From Periplaneta americana (taxonomy: Eukaryota; Arthropoda; Insecta; Blattodea; Blattidae): a stretch of 64,000 nt of DNA. Made by a program: the position numbers and the translations under genes. The notes beneath the pieces are model-generated. The model saw only the letters and a list, made by a program, of their open reading frames with translations. It did not search any database and was not told the DNA's origin. Every line of letters begins with the position of its first letter. Within the stretch, counting starts at the first letter, position 1. Location: contig NC_091120.1 in assembly GCF_040183065.1 (NCBI RefSeq), forward strand, positions 183,360,396 to 183,424,395, given 5' to 3'. Positions 46,600 through 56,961 of this stretch are shown here, in pieces.

Positions 46600-46940
46600 A
46601 ACCACAATTTTATTGTAAAAATTTATTGGAACAGACACAGCAATACTTGAGCTATTTTTCAACAAATTCCCCACCGAAATTGAGACATTTGTAATATCAT
46701 GGGATCGACATAGAGATGCAGACGGCTGTCAAACGCTGGTTCCAGTCCCAGTCGGCTGACTTCTACGACACAAGGATATTAAAATTAATTCCATGGTATG
46801 ACAAATGTCTCAATTCCAGTGGCGGATATGTTGACAAAAAGCGCAACAATTGCTGTATCTGTTTCAATATATCTTTCCATGCAATTGTGTTTTTTTTTCT
46901 GTAAAGGGCTCAAGAGAAAATCACTTTCTGGACGGTCTCA
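46600..46940. mobile_element. Mariner remnant with two inverted 3' ends
   Basis: On +, 46716-46842 encodes MQTAVKRWFQSQSADFYDTR and KLIPWYDKCLNSSGGYVDK, the mariner C-terminus, followed by a terminus tcactttctggacggtctca. On the minus strand, 46715-46620 encodes a second C-terminus: CLN-like, GGEFVEK, stop, then CCVCSNKF-like words. The two 3' ends thus point outward from a shared centre. Confidence 0.7.
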
Positions 46941-47083
46941 TAATTGCTAGTGGCCAAAATTTCTATACTTCGTAGGTTATTTTTATATGTGTGGGTAAAT
47001 TAAATTTTAGTTTTGGGGATTACTAAGTTTATAATTACATATTATTGTTTTTTATATTATTTGCTTATTATTTTCTTGTTCTA

Positions 47084-47871
47084 AAGGCTGGTTCACAATA
47101 AACCGGGAACGAGAACCAGAATGAAAACGAGAAGCAGAGGACGTGAATGTGAAAATTTTTGACTCACAATAAACCGAGAACGTCGACGACTATGCATATC
47201 GATATGCATGTCAATAACGATATGTAAAGTTGATATTCAGACTTAGATGGTTGGGACATCTTGAACGTATGCCAGAAGGCCGATTATTTAAACGGGCATT
47301 ATGTGAGAACATCCAGGAGGATTAAGGAAGAGAGGAAGACCAAGGCTGAGGTGGCTTCAGGATGTGGAGGATGATCTGCGGAGAGTTGGATGCAAGAGAT
47401 GGAGACAACGGGCTCAAGATAGAGATGAATGGTTTCTACTGATTAAGGAAGCCCAGGCCCTTCATGGGCTGTAGTGCTAATAATGAATGAATTAATTAAT
47501 TAATTAATTAAAGTCGATATTACGCATTCTGATGTTATTTGTGTATAATTGACCAATGGCGTTCTCTCATGAGTACAAGGCATCCAACATAAACACAGGT
47601 TAACCAACTTCGAAATTTCAACTGAAACATTTCATTAGGTACGGTACTATAAATATGTGTATGCATCTTTATTATCACAACCTATTTTAAGTCTACCATA
47701 ACGTAAAATAATTAGAGAAGAAACATTTGTAATAGAACAAAAATGAACACAACGGTAGTTATTGAATTGAAGCATGAATATGTAGTATGTAATACAACCA
47801 ATACATTTAACAATTTTACCGTTTTCGTTTTCGTTCCGATTCTCGTTTCCGGTTTATTGTGAACCAGCCTT
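47084..47871. mobile_element. GGCTGGTTCACAATAA MITE, long copy with nested insertion
   Basis: TIRs as in the copy at 5987 (aaggctggttcacaataaac ... tttattgtgaaccagcctt). The interior contains an extra partial TIR repeat (ctcacaataaaccgagaacg at 47162) and a retroelement tail at 47239-47510. Confidence 0.8.
47239..47510 (+). mobile_element. 3' end of a non-LTR retrotransposon inside the MITE
   Basis: Encodes RLRWLGHLERMPEGRLFKRA, then in another frame RLRWLQDVEDDLRRVGCKRW and DEWFLLIKEAQALHGL with a stop: the conserved C-terminus of RTE/CR1-like ORFs. It ends in (attaatta)n. Flanks aaagttgatatt (47227-47238) and aaagtcgatatt (47511 on) are a 12 bp target duplication with one mismatch. Confidence 0.82.
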
Positions 47872-48164
47872 AAGGTTGTGGACGATTGGAGCACATGTAT
47901 CGTTACCTACCACCCGGCTGTACATGTTTGTCGTTCTGGTTCACTGATATTGAGAGATACGCTATTACTTTTCATTCGGTAGAGATAAAGTCCAACCTCA
48001 CACAACTTACAGTTTTGTTACCAACTTTCTAGCTCTGGTACTCACAATATCTTAGAGAATTCCTAAAAATGCAGTCAGGAACAACATGAAATAAAATTAA
48101 AATCATCGTAATGATTGAAGAAAACATTATATTGTTTACTTACTTTGTAAAATTTTATTTACAG
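47872..48164. other. Intron 5 end, nothing recognised
   Basis: No repeat boundary. The last bases (aattttatttacag) are the exon 6 acceptor. Confidence 0.5.
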
Positions 48165-48249
48165 ACTTTGATTCCTGTGTATCTAAACAACGCAAATGCG
48201 GGAGCGCCCATGAAGCAAATGTTGCACTACGTACAGCTCTATAAATCTG
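48165..48249 (+). CDS. Acid lipase gene B, exon 6
   Basis: 85 nt, in phase 0, out phase 1. Reads TLIPVYLNNANAGAPMKQML HYVQLYKSG split across the next exon, matching the family's P-V-x-x-x-x-x-P-A-G-x-S-x-K-Q-x-x-H-Y-x-Q segment. The usual Pro-Ala before Gly is Asn-Ala here. Clean gtaagt donor. Confidence 0.93.
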
Positions 48250-48419
48250 GTAAGTATTCATACAATTTCTCATTCAAAATAACATTTTCAGAATATGTTG
48301 GACCAATACTAAAAGCCGCGAGTGAAGTTTAAAGTATGGAAGATAGCATCAAAACTAACATTAAACATTAAAATGAAATCATTTCTATTTTCCACGAGAA
48401 ATGGTGTTACCATAACAAT

Positions 48420-49259
48420 TTCTAAGAATCTATTTGTAGCATACCGTATATTCTAAACTAGAGTTATTTTCTATACTATCAATGTACTGTATTTATTTTT
48501 TTATTGGGTTATTTTACGACGCTATATCAACATCTAGGTTATTTAGCGTCTGAATGAAATGAAGGTGATAATGCCGGTGAAATGAGTCCGAGGTCCGGCA
48601 CCGAAAGTTACCCAGCATTTGCTCGTATTGGGTTGAGGGAAAACCCCGGAAAAAACCTCAACCAGGTAACTTGCCGCGACCGGGATTCGAACCCGGGCCA
48701 CCTGGTTTCGCGGCTAGACGCCCTGACCGTTACTCCACAGGTGTGAACCTGTATTTATTAAATCTGTGAACGTGAACATTTATTTTGTATCCTAGTGTCA
48801 CTGTAATGTTTACATGTCAAGGCAAGGAGTAATACCAGTATTGCACTCTCCATCTTCCATTCCCTCGATCTACCCAAAACTATCACCGTGAGTTCGTAAC
48901 TTAATGCGATTCGGTACCCTGGACCGAGGCCTGATAATCATAGCTCGCTCTCCAAAATTATTTTCTCTTTCCTCAACCAATTATTCAGTCGTGTCGTAAG
49001 TAATGCTAGTTCTGTTTTCTTAATTCTGGCGTTTTGTAAAATTTTAATGTTATCTTCAGCTAGACAAAGCACTTACAGTGTTGTGTAGATCGAGCGGAAT
49101 AGAAGGTAGAGAGTTCAATTACTCCTTGCCTTGACATGTAAACATTTAGCAACAATAGGGCACAAAATAAATGTTTCCGTTCAGAGATTTAATAAATACA
49201 GTGCCCTTCTAGTATAGAAAATAATTTCCTAACATTACACGTTTCAATTTACATTATAC
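48420..49259. mobile_element. Inverted-repeat element hosting a SINE; left part of the P insertion site
   Basis: ttttctatactatcaatgta (48470-48488) and, after the SINE, tgttcacgttcacagattta and aatgtttacatgtcaaggca are mirrored at 49125-49235 (ccttgacatgtaaacattta ... taaatacagtgcccttctag ... tagaaaata). The arms total about 130 bp. The right side continues as the repeat family also seen at 55254 and 56340. Confidence 0.65.
48498..48748 (-). mobile_element. tRNA-derived SINE, intact, copy 1
   Basis: 251 bp flanked by an exact 11 bp duplication, ctgtatttatt (48487-48497, 48749-48759). The minus strand starts with a tRNA-like head (GGAGTAACGGTCAGGGCGTC, box B GGTTCGAATCC), then a body (aaccccaatacg, ccggcattatcacc) and a T-rich/A-rich 3' end. 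Same family as 57426 and 59804. Confidence 0.92.
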
Positions 49260-49770
49260 CGTGGTGGGAATATAATGGTGAAGCAGTGCGCAGTCTCGCC
49301 CGTTCTCCTACTACGTGATGACGTCACGCGGGAAGCATTACAGACTCTCTCGCAGCTTGCTAGCTTAGCTCAGCTCAGCTACGTATGGTTTTGGAAGTGG
49401 GGTAGGTTAATTGATTATGAATACCAAGAAACCAGAATCAAAAATGGCATTTAATATTACATGTTATTAATTAAATACACTAACTTTTATTAATTCTGTA
49501 TGTTTAAAACATAAAACAATTTTAAGTAGCCTACAAGAGGTGAATAGCGACATTCCATTATGAATTTAAAATAACAAAACGCGTCGAAAAAATCTGAATC
49601 TAAATTAAAAAAAAAAAAAATAAACAAGTTCACCAAAATTTAGATGTAACAATTCTTCAGTTCGTCTACAATAGCCCTACATATTATATTTAACAGTAAA
49701 TAATTAAATTATTGAAACAGCATTATAATTTGTGAGATAAAAATAACTATAAAGCAACCTACTAAAATTA

Positions 49771-50175
49771 ATTTTACATTACACATGCAGTTTATGACAA
49801 ACGATATTCAAATTTATTTTACATTACACATGCAGTTTATGACAAATAATATTCAAATTGATTTTACATGACACATGCAGTTTATGACAAATAATATTCT
49901 AATTGATTTTACATTACACATGCAGTTTATGACAAATAATATTCAAATTGATTTTACATTACACATGCAGTTTATGACAAATAATATTCAAATTGATTTT
50001 ACATTACACATGCAGTTTATGACAAATAATATTCAAATTGATTTTATATTACACATGCAGTTTATGACAAATAATATTCAAATTGATTTTACATTACACA
50101 TGCAGTTTATGACAAATAATATTCAAATTGATTTTACATTACACATACAGTTTATGAAAAATAATATTTAAATTG
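49771..50175. repeat. 45 bp tandem repeat, nine units
   Basis: Units attttacattacacatgcag + tttatgacaaataatattcaa + attg start every 45 bp from 49771 to 50131. The last unit is divergent. The 98-codon frame across it is a by-product of a unit length divisible by three. Confidence 0.95.
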
Positions 50176-50601
50176 ATTTTATGTTGACACTAAGAAGGAA
50201 TATCGATGATATGATTGCAATATTGCAATATCTCGTACCCCAGTTTTATTAATAGTTCATATCGCAAAACTAGTTTAAAATAAATATTTAAAATTGTATT
50301 GAAAGGATTATATAAGCAATAATTGGTTATTCTCAGTTATTTTCAATTCACTTTATTGGCAAAGACGTAGTGTTGGTAAATTTACTGTGGTAATGCTCAA
50401 ATGTCACTGTGCGATGTGAGTTATTCCAAGCACATCATCGATTTAAAAGTGCAATTATTATTCCATAAATTTCACTTCTTAACGTTAATTAATTTTGACA
50501 TTTTTCGAAATAACTTCCTTTTGGAGTTTTCGAAACTTAGTTTTCGATTTACATCTCTCAATCTTATATATATCCTTGTTCGAGCTAGACACAGGATAAC
50601 T

Positions 50602-52659
50602 TCATGTGGGATGGTAATTGTTTTGGGAAGCTTGCTCCGCTAGACTGTCAAAGATTAATTTGCCCTCGGCAATAAAATTTCCAAGAATTTCTTCAAATTC
50701 TTTATTTAGAATTACAGTAGCCTGCAACAACTCTTCACTTGGACACAGTAGGTTTCCTTTGGATATGCAACTCAACCAATCTGGCCTCTTTCCCGTTACG
50801 TTTCCTGTCGTACTACCTACATTGGAATATTTGTCGCGGAATCTGTGAGCAACATAACCAGCTATGTATTTCAAGCCTTCTTGATTAATGTGGTCTCCGA
50901 AAGACGATATTTCTGGCAAATCCGTCAACTCTACCATCTCAAGTTGATTGGGATCATATTGCGGATTAACAAACGAATCAGAGGCAATTTCTTCTGCTAC
51001 ATTTACACATACATCGTTCATGCTATTAACTATCTTGTTTGTATGTGCCAGAAAATGTTTCGAGAGACAAGAATCATCATTTCTTTCATCTTCATCGCAT
51101 TCCTTTATAGGATTTACTAAGCACGATTCAGTGTTTTCCTTTGTGTGTTTGATTCGCTGTAAATATAGCTGAGGAATGTTTACCCATGACATACCATTTG
51201 AATCTGTGCTTAAAATCCAAAGGAAAAGGGTGGTCATTTGCCCCCCCATTCCACGAATATAAGAAAAAAATTCTCTAGCACATCCTGATTCAAACGATAA
51301 GTTAGAATATATTCCATGTCATATTTAGATGCCATATATTCATACATTTGAATCAATGAGGAGTTACTGAGTAAAATTCCTTTCTGAAAGGGGATTAATG
51401 CTTTGTGTTTACCTACAGTCGTTGCCGATACTACAGGGGTAATATTATTTAACAAAGCAATTTGGTTTTCTTTGTCTACACCAAAAGCATTACAACCTGA
51501 ATGGCAACCGTACTTTGATTTCGCATTAAATAAATCAAACCAGTCATTGAACAACTTGATTATTTCAAAACATTTTTTCCAGTCATTGCCTTCATCTTTA
51601 TAGTAATCCTTTTCTCCACGATATTCGATGGCTTTAGAAACTGTATTAGAAAACAGTTGAGCAGCAGGCAAAACTCTTTGCCTTTCACTTCCTTTCAAGT
51701 CTAAATGATACCTTGTGAGTTTATGGGCAATGGTAAGTTCTGTGTTCGAAGCAGTTAATAACATTTCGAGTGATGATTTGTCTATGGATTTACCATTGAT
51801 ATGGAATCCGTGATCCACAAAATGATTTCTTGCTAGTTTTAGGAGATGGGAGCATCCGCAAACACGAATATTTTCAAGGAATCATCATAAGGGTGCTTCA
51901 TAAAACAGTTCTTGTCATATCCAATATTTAAATTTGACCAGAACCTCATATTACCGGAACCCATATCACATGTCATAGCGACAACAATATATCCTGCATT
52001 GTACAGACTAGAGACAATGTCATTAATAATTCTGGGCTTCATTACTTCGTCAAAATCATAATAAACAGGTTGTTTCCAACGGCCAACTAAACCACGGGCC
52101 ATTACAGTCTGACAACACCTATGAGGTCCCAACCTTTCTTGATTCTTCCCGTCAATACATATCTTGTTGGAAATATAAATTTCATCGAAAGTTAGAACTG
52201 TTCAACGTTTCAAGTCTGACAAATGTTTAGATTTGACTTCCATTAAAAATATGACAGACAATAAACCTTGATCTAAATTAAAATTTGATGCCCAGCTCCT
52301 TAACGTAGAATGTGCTGGCAAAGGAAAATTGTTTCTTCTCACATAGCGCTATGTCTTGGGGCTGACACTTTTTAAAGATATTGCAGTGGCAATATCTTCC
52401 GAAGACCACTGTACTTTCCTTCTTTCTTCGGAATTTATTATCTTCATTTGCCCCGGTGTGAAGTTGTCTGTCAAATTATTATTTACGATTTCCATTTTTT
52501 TTCTTTTCTTTATTAATGTCTTCCAACATGATTTCGTATTTCTTAGATAAGTCTTCATACTTTACTTTCCAATTTTCATTTTCTTCCTCTAAAGCCACAA
52601 TTTTTTTTCTTAAGATATCAATTTCATCTAGACATAGCGCTTCGTTCGTTTGAGAATTG
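50602..52659 (-). pseudogene. P-element transposase, coiled coil and catalytic region
   Basis: An acceptor (tttttttcag) precedes 52659. The coiled-coil segment LDEIDILRKKIVALEEENEN follows, then a one-base shift in an A-run near 52500. Next come LTDNFTPGQMKIINSEERRK and SSEDIATAISLKSVS, with a TAG in place of Tyr before RYVRR. LTFDEIYIS holds the first catalytic Asp (preceded by a TGA), MARGLVGRWKQPVYYDFDEV follows, and CDMGSGN holds the second. GFHINGKSIDK, KLTRYHLDLKGSERQRVLPA and LTYRLNQDVLENFF hold the Glu. After another shift, EGLKYIAGYVAHRF leads to a stop at 50602. Two nonsense codons and at least two frameshifts: dead but nearly complete. Confidence 0.9.
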
Positions 52660-52841
52660 CTGAAAAAAACATTGTTTTAGAATTATCTATATGTATTATA
52701 TACACTACTATGAATCGCTCCATGCAGCTAAAAGAAAAATAGAGTTTAGAAAATAATTGTGTCTAAGATCAATATTGAGTGATTATCATCTTCGAAATAA
52801 TTTACTGTATGGTAAAATAAATATTTTACAATGAGTATTAA

Positions 52842-53710
52842 CCCTAACATTATCAAGAAATTTTTTCTGACGTGGATTACCAAGAGTTAGCAAAAATTTC
52901 CCACCAAATTAAACTATGTATATTACTTAAAATACGTTTAATAAAGTTTCATACTTAAAAAAACCACATCAGTTTTTCATTCCAGCGATTCTGCATATTC
53001 CTTTTAGTAAAATGCTCCTGCACACAATTTTAATATCTGAATATTTTTTACACAAATTAAGTCCACAATTTCCACATCTGACATTAATTTTCGTAATGTG
53101 AACGGCTTTCTTGTTGGCAGCTAGTACTTGAAATAGACCTTGATTCACCCCCACTAACCACTTCTGTATTATCTTCCTCACTACCACTTTCTTTCTTCAA
53201 CTCCGCCGGTAAATCAATTTCCAATAGCACTATAATATCACTTTCACCCAAAACATTAAGGCTGCTATTATCCACAAAACAACTCATGTCTATGTTCTGT
53301 ATCCCTGAATACAACTAGATTTGAATAAACACCAATAAAGAAAGAACAAATTTACCAACTCAAGTCTCTACACTGCAAGTAAATGGTAAAGTGGAGAATT
53401 GAAACAGTAAACGACCTTAACGACATTATCAACAGTTACAACAATGGACAAAAATTACAGAATTCAAACTTGAAAATGTTTAAAAGTGTAGGTCATATGA
53501 AATGCCAAGGGTGGGTAAAATCTGTCCACTAACAAATACTTCAAATTATTAGTCTGCTGTTTGAAATCTAAAACAGAACACATGTGTGTATACTTTATCA
53601 TGTTAGAGACAAATAGAGTAAATGTGAAAGCTGTCAGATTTCATTAATTCAAAAAAATTTAGAAAATGAAAAGGGTGGGTAATTTTTTCCCAACCGTGAT
53701 AATGCTAGGG
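52842..53710 (-). mobile_element. piggyBac MITE inserted in the P element
   Basis: 869 bp with TTAA at both flanks (52838-52841, 53711-53714) and TIRs ccctaacattatcaagaaat / complement of gtgataatgctaggg. The minus strand retains a Ser/Glu/Asp-rich frame (MSCFVDNSSLNVLGESDIIV, 53314-53084) like the acidic N-terminus of piggyBac transposases. A Cys-rich end VRCGNCGLNLCKKYSDIKIV recalls their C-terminal zinc module. The catalytic middle is deleted. Confidence 0.88.
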
Positions 53711-54035
53711 TTAAGCGAGAAAATAATTATTTTATGACCATTGATTGACGCCTTTCTTGCTCCTCTATTGACATTCGAGACAATCGAATCCTTCCATTTA
53801 CTGAAGCCTTTTCTGTCTGAAATTTGTCAAAAGGTACCACAGCTTTAACACTTTATAAGACATGTAATTAAGTCCTTTTAGCTTAGAAAGTTTCCAAGAA
53901 TTATGAGAAAATTATTCCCTTCTGCGGAGCAACTCATATATGTGAAAAATTTTAACAATATGATACACAGGAACATACCATTTAATAGTTATAATTATAT
54001 AATTGCTGTAATTACTCACGTTTCGTTATTTAGGC

Positions 54036-54332
54036 CTAATGCACTATCCTCTGATACATATTCGTCTGAATTGGTTTTGAAGTGGCCTGAACAGTACATG
54101 AACTATTGGCAATGATGTCATGAATTTCTTTTCTCCTTCTCCGTTTTTCACATCTGTCCAATCTCAGATTATCTCTTGATTTTCGTTTCAAGCAAGACTG
54201 CGCCAGAGCTTTTGTGGGTACAGCGTCTACTTTCAGATTACGACTGTTTTTTTTTTGGTTCATAATTTAGGAGTTTCTGCTTTAAAGATACTTCGTAATT
54301 TGACTCCTCAAAATGAAGTGAACATATTCGAG
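54036..54332 (-). pseudogene. P-element transposase, second THAP exon
   Basis: Acceptor gttgtttcag before 54332. In phase with the first exon it reads ARICSLHFEESNYEVSLKQK, then LKVDAVPT, the C-terminal half of a THAP zinc finger (C-x2-x-H plus the A-V-P-T box). A Lys/Arg-rich segment KRKSRDNLRLDRCEKRRRRK follows, a likely nuclear signal. Confidence 0.85.
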
Positions 54333-54484
54333 CTGAAACAACATTAAGTCTTAAGATTTTTATCCCCTTTCTTTTCCCTCAAAGCAATCAATGGAATAAG
54401 TCGGACAATAAGTTTAACATGAAAATATATTTTGCAAATGAGTTGCGAAGCAAATAAAATTTAGTAACATGCGAGAAAACTCAC

Positions 54485-54635
54485 CGTGCTGTAAATTGAC
54501 TTCATCCTCCCTTCTACAAGCATGCAACCTTTGTCATGCGAAGTCTTCATTCTTCGGAAACCTATAATATTTTATGTCAGTTCCTTTTGTTTTTCGATTG
54601 TAACTCAAACAACCAGATACTGCACATTCAGGCAT
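54485..54635 (-). pseudogene. P-element transposase, first THAP exon
   Basis: ATG at 54635 gives MPECAVSGCLSYNRKTKGTD and KYYRFPKNEDFA, the N-terminal C-x4-C half of a THAP domain. A TGA follows where the family has Trp (before QRLHACRREDEV). It ends phase 1 at a gtgag donor, matching the exon at 54332. Confidence 0.87.
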
Positions 54636-54865
54636 ACTAATAGCATGTGTCACATTAATAGCATTACTGATACAAGAATAACATTCAATATAATATATAT
54701 AAACAAAGAATTAACACCGTGCACGTACACACAACAGCTGTTTGTTTTGTTCCTCGAGCACTGCGGCGCGAATTAGCGCGCCGCTGCTGCTTCCCAAGTG
54801 ACGACATGCGCAGTAGAAAACGAGTTTGAGTCGACCGTCTGCTACACCATTATATTCCCACCACG

Positions 54866-55821
54866 CATTATACTATACATGTTTTAACAACATAAAATAA
54901 TAAATTATTTCTTCACACTTCATTGCACCGAATTACAAGGGACATTCGTAATGTATCAAAAGAAAAACATCTCCCATTATCACTCGAAATACGTTTTTTT
55001 TTTTTTTTTCAAGAAAAGCTTTGAAATATATTTTTCGACCTTCTTGAAAAGGATGTTGGTATGTAGGACCAACATTAGGCGACACATAACTGTCGATGAA
55101 ATATTCTTTTTGATTTTTTTGTCTGATTTTGATATTAAAGGTCTGTTCTGACTGTAATTTAATATTCTCATGTGCCTTTTGCTATTACACTGTTTCTTAA
55201 ATGATCGCGTTCTGTCTATCCTTACATCTTTTTTGCACAATTTTCAAAATGCGGTAATAATTTCCTAACATTACACGTTTCAATTTACATTATACTATAC
55301 AAGTTTTAACAATACATTACATTATTTCTTCGCAATTCATTGCACCGAATTACAAGGCATATTCGTAATGTATGAAAAGAAAAATATCTCCCATTATCAC
55401 TCGAAATACGTTTTTTTTTTTCAGGAAAAGCTCTGAAATATATTTTTCGACCTTCTTGAAAAGGATGTTGGTATGTAGGACCAACATTAGGCTATACATA
55501 ACTCTCGATGAAATATTCTTTTTGATTTTCTATGTCTGATTTTGATATGAAAGGTCTGTTCTGACTGTAATTTAATATTCTCCATGTGCCTTTTGCTAAT
55601 AAAGTGTTCTAAAAAAATCGCGTTCTGTCTGTCCTATCTTTTTTGCACAATTTGCAAAATGCAGTTTTTTTCCTTTAATAACAAAATATTTCTTTCGGAA
55701 CGTCTCTATAAGTTCGTTCTGAAGGGAACGCTTGGTGATCTTAATTTTCGACATTTTCCTGACTACTGTGAATTATAAAACATCGAAATTAACACGAACA
55801 CAAATATGGATACATAAATTA

Positions 55822-55861
<40 letters not shown>

Positions 55862-56960
55862 GTAAATAAATAAATAAAATAAAACATACTTCTTTGCTCC
55901 CAGGATCTTAAATTCGTATCCCGATCGCACGGACTCACGAAAAGTAGCAATAGAAAAGACTGTAATGAACTTCGTTACGAAACCAACTATACTTTTCTAG
56001 TGCCACCCCACCCCATCCCAACCCACCTCACTGGTCATTGCGCCATTTATACTCCGTGTGTCCCAAACTTCAGTCTGTTGACTTGGTGATCCTAAATCAA
56101 GTCCTGATGATGATTATTATTATTGCATATTGTGAGTATATGGCAGTCGTCAATTGTTAATACAAAGAATATAAAATGAAGATGATAAATAGACTACGGC
56201 GCATAAAGTTACGAATGCACTGACCACTGTAGGGGAATGAGAGATTGAGAGTGCAGTTACTCCTTGCCTCAACATGTAAACATTCAGGCACAGTAGGACA
56301 CAAAGTAAATATTCACGTTTATAAATATAATATATACAATGCGTTTCTAGTACAAAAAATAACTGTCTATCATTACATGTTTCAATTTACATTATACTGT
56401 ACAAGTTTTAACAATATAAAATATTCACTTGTGTGTGAGCAGAAAAGGAAAAATATACAATAGTTACATAAAATACGTTTTTTTCACAATTCAATACACC
56501 GAACGTATCAAAATAACTTTTTTTCAAGAAACGCCTTGAAATATTGTTGAAAGGGATGTTGGCATATACAACATTATACACAAATCTCAATTAAATTCTT
56601 TTTCAAATTTTATGTCTGATTTTGATGTTGAAAGCCAGTTTTGATTGTATAATTAAATATTTTCCACGTACCTTTTGCTATTACACTGCTTTTGAAAGAA
56701 TCGAGTTCTATCTGTCCTTATGCTTCTAAAAATTGTTTGCAAAATTCAGTTTTTTTTTTTTTTCCTTTAATAATAAAATATTCCTTTCCTAATTTCTCTA
56801 TAAGTTCGTTCTGAAGGTAACGCTTAGTGCTCGTAATTTTCGACATGTTCCTGAGTACTGTGAATTATAAAACAGCGAAATTAACACTAACACAAATATG
56901 CAGGTATAAATAATCAAATAAATCAAAAGAAATAAAATAGGCCTATACTTGTTTACTCAC
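54866..56960. repeat. Tandem and dispersed copies of the P-element host repeat
   Basis: Copy a: 49220-49259 plus 54866-55253. Copy b: 55254 to about 55800. Copy c: about 56240-56900. All share aacattacacgtttcaattt, acattatac-tatacaagtttt, tcattgcaccgaattacaag, ttgaaaaggatgttggtatg and a gttcgttctgaagg end. a and b are directly joined (aataatttcctaacattac at 55254). Non-coding. Confidence 0.8.
55822..55880. repeat. (TAAA)n microsatellite
   Basis: About 14 TAAA units at the 3' end of repeat copy b. Confidence 0.92.
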
Positions 56961-56961
56961 A

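Larger units (their letters stand above)
49260..54865 (-). mobile_element. P element (5.6 kb) with THAP-domain transposase
   Basis: TIRs of about 27 bp with one mismatch (cgtggtgggaatataatggt at the left; its complement ends at 54865). A perfect 8 bp duplication, cattatac (49252-49259, 54866-54873), is the P-element hallmark. The coding strand is minus: THAP exons at the right end, coiled coil, then RNase H-like core. It contains a 45 bp tandem repeat near its 3' end and a piggyBac MITE. The neighbouring repeat at 55254 shows the uninterrupted site cattatactatacaagtttt. Confidence 0.95.

Noticed and set aside
48660..48745. Functional tRNA genes at the SINE heads (also 57600-57688, 59985-60058)
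   Set aside because: The tRNA-like heads sit in elements with target duplications and 3' bodies. They are SINEs.
49875..50171. 98-codon repeat protein
   Set aside because: Pure translation of a 45 bp tandem repeat inside a P element.
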